17,687 nucleotides of DNA from NCBI GenBank assembly GCA_964566965.1, contig CAZMKO010000048.1:1-17687 (forward strand), given 5' to 3'. Positions 13,308-17,687 of the stretch are shown piece after piece. The translations under genes and the position numbers were made by a program. The notes under the pieces were generated by a model. It ran no database searches. It was not told the DNA's origin and worked only from the letters and a program-made list of their open reading frames with translations. Within the stretch, counting starts at the first letter, position 1. Each line of letters begins with the position of its first letter. This DNA is from Oleiagrimonas sp964566965 (lineage in GTDB: Bacteria > Pseudomonadota > Gammaproteobacteria > Xanthomonadales > Rhodanobacteraceae).

Positions 13308-13351
13308 GATTTTTTGCTAGAAAACGAGACAAAAACGACACGATTTTTTGC
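13308..13351. promoter_or_regulatory. Phased A/T tracts with a 10-bp direct repeat
   Basis: GATTTTTTGC occurs exactly at 13308-13317 and 13342-13351. Between the copies lie A4 (13321-13324) and A5 (13331-13335). The first three tracts are centred about 10 bases apart, as expected for intrinsically curved DNA; the fourth is 13 bases on. The tract is upstream of the candidate opu promoter and about 60 bases downstream of recD. The whole recD-opuAA gap (13134-13411) shows no other gene. Confidence 0.55.
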
Positions 13352-13411
13352 ATCAAAGTGGGAATTGACGAAATGTGGACGTTGCGCGAACACTCCCTGC
13401 CCATGTCGTTT

Positions 13412-15265
13412 TCAGTCTCCACCCGACAGCCGGTCGGCCAGACCACTGAAACGGTGCGTGCTGCGGGCCAACGCACATCGCAACGCGCGCTCACCGGCGA
13501 CCAGCTCGACACACTCGCGGGCGCGGGTGACGGCGGTGTACAGAAGCTCGCGGCCCAGCACACGGGCATCGTCGTGCGGCAGCACGATCACCACCCGGTC
13601 GAATTCCGACCCCTGGCTCTTGTGGATGGTCATGGCAAACGCGCTCTCGTGCGCCGGCAAAGCCGACGGTGGCAGACTGCGAACCCCGCCCTCGGCCGCC
13701 GGGAACCAGGCCGCCGGCCGACCCTCGATATCGGGCAGCACCACGCCGATGTCGCCGTTGAACAAACCCGAGTCGACGTCGTTCTCGGTGATCAGAAGCA
13801 GCCGGCCGGGATACCAGCGTGCCTGCGCGGACACGCCCGTTCGCTGGCGCAGCCGGTGTTCCAACGCGGCGTTGATGGCCGCGCATCCCGATGGTCCCTG
13901 GCGCAACGCCGTCAACACGCGCAACCGGGCCGCCTCACGCAAGGCCGCGGCCGGATCCGTCGCCGTTCCCAGGGCCGCGAATGCGTCGAGGCAGCGGGTC
14001 ACCACATGGGCCGCCGCATCGGTTGGCCGTTCCCAGGCAACCTGGGGGCTGTCGGCATCGGCAAACGTCGCGCGGGCGGCCGCCAGGTCGCCGTCGCGAA
14101 TATTCCCGGCCAGCCGTGCCAGCGCACTGCCCGACCCGAAACGATGACTGGTGCGCAACGCAACCACGGCATCGGCAAACGGCGACGCGGCACGCACAGA
14201 TGGCACCGCGACGCCGACGATCTGCTCCGCCTGGCGCGCCCGCGCGACGGAAAACCCGCCCTCGCCCGCCGCCCGGCACAACCCGGCCAGCACGTTGCCC
14301 GCCTCCACCGACGCCAACTGGTCACGGTCGCCCAGCAGGATCAGACGGGCGTGGTCAGGCAAGGCATCGAGCAATTTCGCCATCAACGGAAGATCGACCA
14401 TGGACGCCTCGTCCACCACCACGACATCGGCATCCAGCGGATGATCGCGGTGATGCCGAAAGCGCGTGCTTCCGGCGCGCACGCCGAGCAGGCGGTGCAA
14501 GGTGGAGGCCTCGGCGGGCATGGCCTCGCGCACGCGATCGTCCAGATCCATGGCGGCGCCACGTTCGCGCAGCGACTCGCCCAGCCGCGCCGCCGCCTTG
14601 CCGGTGGGCGCGGCCAGACGAATGCGCGGCATGGCGGCGCCCGATGCCGTGGCCTGTTCCAGCAAGGCGACCAGCAACCACAGTACGGTGCTGGTCTTGC
14701 CGGTGCCGGGACCGCCGGTGATGACGGTCAACGGCGAAACCAGACCGGTCAACACCGCCAACGCCTGCCAGTCCGGCTGCGTACCATCCAGCGTGAAGTG
14801 CCGTTGCAGCAGAGTGCGCAGCGTCGGCAGCGGCCAGTCGACCTCCGCGAGCCGGTGCGCCAGACGCCGGCGCAGGTTCAGGGCAACGGCGCGCTCATAG
14901 ACAAAGTAGCGTCGCAAGTACAGACGATCACCGCCATCCAGCTGCAGGGGCCGGTACGCGTCGGCATCCGTGGCCGAACCAACCACCGTGCTGGCGTGCA
15001 ACACGCGGCGCAGCTCGTCGGGATCTGTCCGCTGCGGCAACGTCGCGGCTGCGGGTGCCGTCTCGGCCAGCACGTTGTCGAGCTCGGTCAGCGGCAGGCA
15101 ACTGTGCCCCTGCGACAGCGCCAGGCTGGCCGTGGCGGTAGCCAGGCCCAGCAACGGGTCCGCTTCCGGGTCCAGGCGCAGCATCAGGGCGCCCAATTCG
15201 GCATCCAGCGAACGCAGCACGTGCTGCTGCCGGAGCCGTTGCAGCAAGGCATCGCGAGCACTCAT
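13412..15265 (-). CDS. recD: Exodeoxyribonuclease V subunit alpha (RecD helicase)
   Basis: This encodes 617 residues, the 5'-3' SF1B helicase of RecBCD, which processes double-strand breaks and invading DNA in the cytoplasm. Walker A GGPGTGKTS (184-192), RLAAPTGKAA (motif Ia region, 216-225), Walker B VVVDEASMVD (282-291), LLGDRDQLASVEAG (310-322), TIHKSQGSEFDRV (from 546) and YTAVTRAR (about 576-583) are all intact. The start at 15263-15265 (MSARDALLQRL) has GGGAGG 5 bases upstream and overlaps the recB stop as ATGA. Earlier in-frame starts lie within recB. Length matches E. coli RecD (608). No clear intrinsic terminator follows. Confidence 0.97.
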   Translation of the reverse strand: MSARDALLQRLRQQHVLRSLDAELGALMLRLDPEADPLLGLATATASLALSQGHSCLPLTELDNVLAETAPAAATLPQRTDPDELRRVLHASTVVGSATDADAYRPLQLDGGDRLYLRRYFVYERAVALNLRRRLAHRLAEVDWPLPTLRTLLQRHFTLDGTQPDWQALAVLTGLVSPLTVITGGPGTGKTSTVLWLLVALLEQATASGAAMPRIRLAAPTGKAAARLGESLRERGAAMDLDDRVREAMPAEASTLHRLLGVRAGSTRFRHHRDHPLDADVVVVDEASMVDLPLMAKLLDALPDHARLILLGDRDQLASVEAGNVLAGLCRAAGEGGFSVARARQAEQIVGVAVPSVRAASPFADAVVALRTSHRFGSGSALARLAGNIRDGDLAAARATFADADSPQVAWERPTDAAAHVVTRCLDAFAALGTATDPAAALREAARLRVLTALRQGPSGCAAINAALEHRLRQRTGVSAQARWYPGRLLLITENDVDSGLFNGDIGVVLPDIEGRPAAWFPAAEGGVRSLPPSALPAHESAFAMTIHKSQGSEFDRVVIVLPHDDARVLGRELLYTAVTRARECVELVAGERALRCALARSTHRFSGLADRLSGGD

Positions 15266-17687
15266 GTGGCCTCCCGGAGCGGCGCGTGCAGCAGGTCGTC
15301 CAGCGCCTCGATCAGTGCCGCCGCCGGTCGATCGGCATGGATGCCGTTGCCGGGCGGGCCGGCCGGGTCCATGCCGCGCAGAAACAGGTAACGCACGCCG
15401 CCGACGTCGCGCGCGTAGTCGTAGGCATCGCCCAGCGACTGACGCAGCCAGCGGTGCAGCGCCACGGTGTAGATGAGATATTGCAGGTCGTAGTCGCTGG
15501 CGGTAACGGCGTCTGCGAGACGCGCCGGCACGTAATCCTCGTGGCGCGGGCCGAGGTAATTGGTCTTGTAGTCGACGATCCACCACTGCCCGTCGTGACG
15601 GAAAACCAGATCGATGATGCCGGTCATCATGCCGCGCAGCTGCCCGCGCACGCGCGCGAAATCCCGCCGTTGGTGCTGGTAGCCGTGCGCGTGCAGCAGC
15701 GCGAGGATGTCGGCGGGCGTGGTGCCCTCGATACCGAAATGGAAGGCCATCTCGGCGCGACGGTCGGCTTCCCCCAGATCGGCCAGGCGCAGGTCGCCGA
15801 CGATCGGCGTCGACACGGCCGCGGCCACCAGGCGCGCGGTACCCGCCAATGCCTTGGCCTGCTCATCACCGGCGTAGCCGGCACCGCGCAGTTCGCGCTC
15901 CAACAGCGTGCGCTCGCCGGGCGGACAACCCGCGGCACCCAGCCATGTCGCCATGTCGGTCTTTTCCAGCACCGCATGCACGGCATTGCCGTAGCGCGCC
16001 CCGCGTGGCCACCCCGTGACCTGTACGTCCCCCTCGACGAGAGCGTCCTCGCCGTCGGCAGCGGGTTCGTCCCCGGCGCCGGGAAGCGCACCGACGCTGT
16101 CGTGCTCGCCGTCGGCCAGCTGCGAAAAGCTGTGTACCCACCAGTCGCGACGCAGAACACGTTCGAACCGGCGCACGAGGATGTCGCGTTCCGGCCCGGG
16201 CACCGACATCGACACCGACTCGTCCGCCGCCGGGATCATGCTGGCGATGAGGCCTTCGTGGTCCCGCGCCAGCGCGGCGCCCGAACTGTCGTCACCGAAC
16301 ACGTGCGCGAGCACGGCATTCTTGCCCGCACTCATCCAGCAGGCATGGCGGGCGCGGGTCATGCCGACGTACAGACAGCGCACTTTTTCGGCCAGAATTT
16401 CCGCCCTGGCCCGCTCGCAGATGGCGGCCTCGGCCTGTACGTCGGGCGGCGCGTCCCGGAGCTTGCGGTCATCACTCTTGTACAGCAGCAGGCGCCGGGC
16501 GGCGGTGCCGTCGTCATGGTGATAAAGCGCCAGTTGGCCCCGGGACGGAGCCTTCACCTCGGTCATCACCGCGAAAGGCAGCATGACCACGTCGTATTCC
16601 AGCCCCTTGCTGCGATGCAAGGTGACGATGGGCACACGTTCGGCGTCGCTTTCCAGACGCAGCTGTTCTTCCTCGTTGTTCTCGTCCGCGTCGCGGATGC
16701 GCCGTGCCAGCAGGTCGCGCAGGGCGCGCTCGCCGGCCAGATGGCGCGCGTCCGACTGCAGCGATTCGCCCAGTTGCAGCAGGTTGCCCAGGCGCCGTTC
16801 GCCGTCCGCAAGCGCCAGCAGGCGGGCGGCGTGGCATTCGGCCAGGTGTTCGAGCATGGCCAGCAGGCCGCGCGCGAACCAGCGCTCGTGCAGCTGTGCC
16901 AGTTCCTCCATGGCCGTGCGCCAGGCTTGCGGGTCCTCGTCCATGTGCGCGAGGTCGGAAAGCCGGCGTCCCATCAGTTCGGTGGCCAGCGCGCCGCGCG
17001 CCAGACGCAGGGACGACGGCGCCAGCAGGGCATCCATGATCCGCAGCAGTTCGTGCGCCTCGCGCGAGCGGTAGATGCTTTCCCGGCGCAGGCACACGGC
17101 GGCCACGCCGTGGCGACGCAGGGTGTCCTGCATCCGCATGGCTTCGTCGTTGGTGTTGACCAGCACCGCCACGTTGCCCGGCCGCACGGCCTTGCGCTCC
17201 GCGCCCAGCGTGCCTTCGGCGAGCAGGGTCGCCACCTGCACGGCGCAGGCCTCGGCCAGCAGGTCGCGTTTGGCATCGGCTTTCAGGTCGGCGTCCCCGG
17301 GAATCGACCACAGGCTCAGCGCGGGTACCGGCGTTTCCCCGATCGCCAGGGCGTCGTTGGCCACATGACCGCCCCACGCCACCTTCTCGAACGTGATGCC
17401 GTCCTGCGCGAACGGGTTCTTTGTGGCCGTGAACACGGCCTCGATCGCGGCCAGCACGTCGGCGCTGGAACGGTAGTTGTGCGTCAGGTGATGCGGCGCG
17501 TTGCCGGCCTCGCGCGCACGCTCGGCGGCACGCAGGTAGGCGTGCACGTCGCCGCCGCGGAAGGCGTAGATGGACTGCTTGGGATCGCCGATCAGGAACA
17601 GGCTGCCGTGGTCGCGGTAGAGCGTGTCGAAGATGGAAAACTGGCGCGGGCTGGTGTCCTGGAATTCGTCGATCAGCGCGCACGGAT
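15262..17687 (-). CDS. recB: Exodeoxyribonuclease V subunit beta (RecB), 5' end outside window
   Basis: This is the C-terminal 807 or so residues of RecB, the 3'-5' helicase and nuclease of RecBCD; the gene runs off the right edge. At the edge the frame reads ALIDEFQDTSPRQF (helicase motif II, 17656-17676) and then LIGDPKQSIYAFRGGD (motif III). LHRSKGLEYD (16591-16623) is motif V and LYVGMTRARHACW motif VI. The C-terminal nuclease domain has the HAVLE histidine (near 15970) and GIIDLVF followed by WIVDYKTN (15559-15582), giving the expected catalytic Asp, Asp and Lys. The first ATG-like start within the window, GTG at 17545-17547, is internal and not the real start. recD follows with a 4-base overlap. 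recC should lie upstream. Confidence 0.97.
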   Translation of the reverse strand, partial: PCALIDEFQDTSPRQFSIFDTLYRDHGSLFLIGDPKQSIYAFRGGDVHAYLRAAERAREAGNAPHHLTHNYRSSADVLAAIEAVFTATKNPFAQDGITFEKVAWGGHVANDALAIGETPVPALSLWSIPGDADLKADAKRDLLAEACAVQVATLLAEGTLGAERKAVRPGNVAVLVNTNDEAMRMQDTLRRHGVAAVCLRRESIYRSREAHELLRIMDALLAPSSLRLARGALATELMGRRLSDLAHMDEDPQAWRTAMEELAQLHERWFARGLLAMLEHLAECHAARLLALADGERRLGNLLQLGESLQSDARHLAGERALRDLLARRIRDADENNEEEQLRLESDAERVPIVTLHRSKGLEYDVVMLPFAVMTEVKAPSRGQLALYHHDDGTAARRLLLYKSDDRKLRDAPPDVQAEAAICERARAEILAEKVRCLYVGMTRARHACWMSAGKNAVLAHVFGDDSSGAALARDHEGLIASMIPAADESVSMSVPGPERDILVRRFERVLRRDWWVHSFSQLADGEHDSVGALPGAGDEPAADGEDALVEGDVQVTGWPRGARYGNAVHAVLEKTDMATWLGAAGCPPGERTLLERELRGAGYAGDEQAKALAGTARLVAAAVSTPIVGDLRLADLGEADRRAEMAFHFGIEGTTPADILALLHAHGYQHQRRDFARVRGQLRGMMTGIIDLVFRHDGQWWIVDYKTNYLGPRHEDYVPARLADAVTASDYDLQYLIYTVALHRWLRQSLGDAYDYARDVGGVRYLFLRGMDPAGPPGNGIHADRPAAALIEALDDLLHAPLREAT

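Noticed and set aside
13134..13411. Small gene between recD and opuAA
   Set aside because: Short frames here (for example 13240-13569 minus) overlap recD or the A/T-tract region, lack ribosome sites and have no recognisable features.

Overview
The window is GC-rich chromosomal DNA from a gammaproteobacterium. The gene order thrS-infC-rpmI-rplT-pheS-pheT-ihfA-merR, the protein sequences and the abundance of GTAG-headed REP elements and GGGACTC-type heptamer arrays point to the order Xanthomonadales (Xanthomonadaceae or Rhodanobacteraceae). This placement is an inference; no rRNA gene is present. All supported protein-coding genes lie on the minus strand, so transcription runs from high to low coordinates. 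The long plus-strand open frames are antisense shadows.

Region 1 (15262-17687, continuing past the right edge, and 13412-15265) carries the 3' two thirds of recB and a complete recD, joined by an ATGA overlap. They encode the nuclease-helicase and the second helicase of RecBCD. recC would be expected just beyond the right edge.

Region 2 (10079-13133) is a complete osmoprotectant ABC importer of the OpuA type: an ATPase with CBS domains and an acidic tail, a permease, and a lipoprotein binding protein with the conserved tryptophans of betaine-binding proteins. It is followed on the same strand by an outer-membrane porin with a periplasmic coiled coil (8524-9912). Together these could form an envelope-spanning betaine uptake route. 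The leader upstream (13134-13411) is AT-rich for this genome, with phased A/T tracts, a perfect 10-bp direct repeat and a candidate promoter.

Region 3 (7921-8523) has no gene I can support. It holds REP elements in nested inverted arrangement, a heptamer array touching the porin stop codon, and a promoter-like sequence followed about 140 nt later by a strong intrinsic terminator, which together look like a small RNA gene just upstream of thrS.

Region 4 (93-7920) is the translation operon: thrS, infC (with a rare ATC start), rpmI, rplT, pheS, pheT, ihfA and a MerR-type regulator. The core order is conserved, but two gaps have been expanded by repeats and one gap (rplT-pheS) holds an intrinsic terminator. 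The pheS-pheT gap is 358 bp and contains two pairs of heptamer arrays arranged as a large inverted repeat, which would fold back in the mRNA directly over the pheT ribosome binding site.

I did not find a defence, CRISPR or mobile-gene system. The most unusual content is in the non-coding structure: the heptamer foldback, the candidate small RNA, the rpmI leader with alternative hairpins, and the curved-DNA region before the opu operon.
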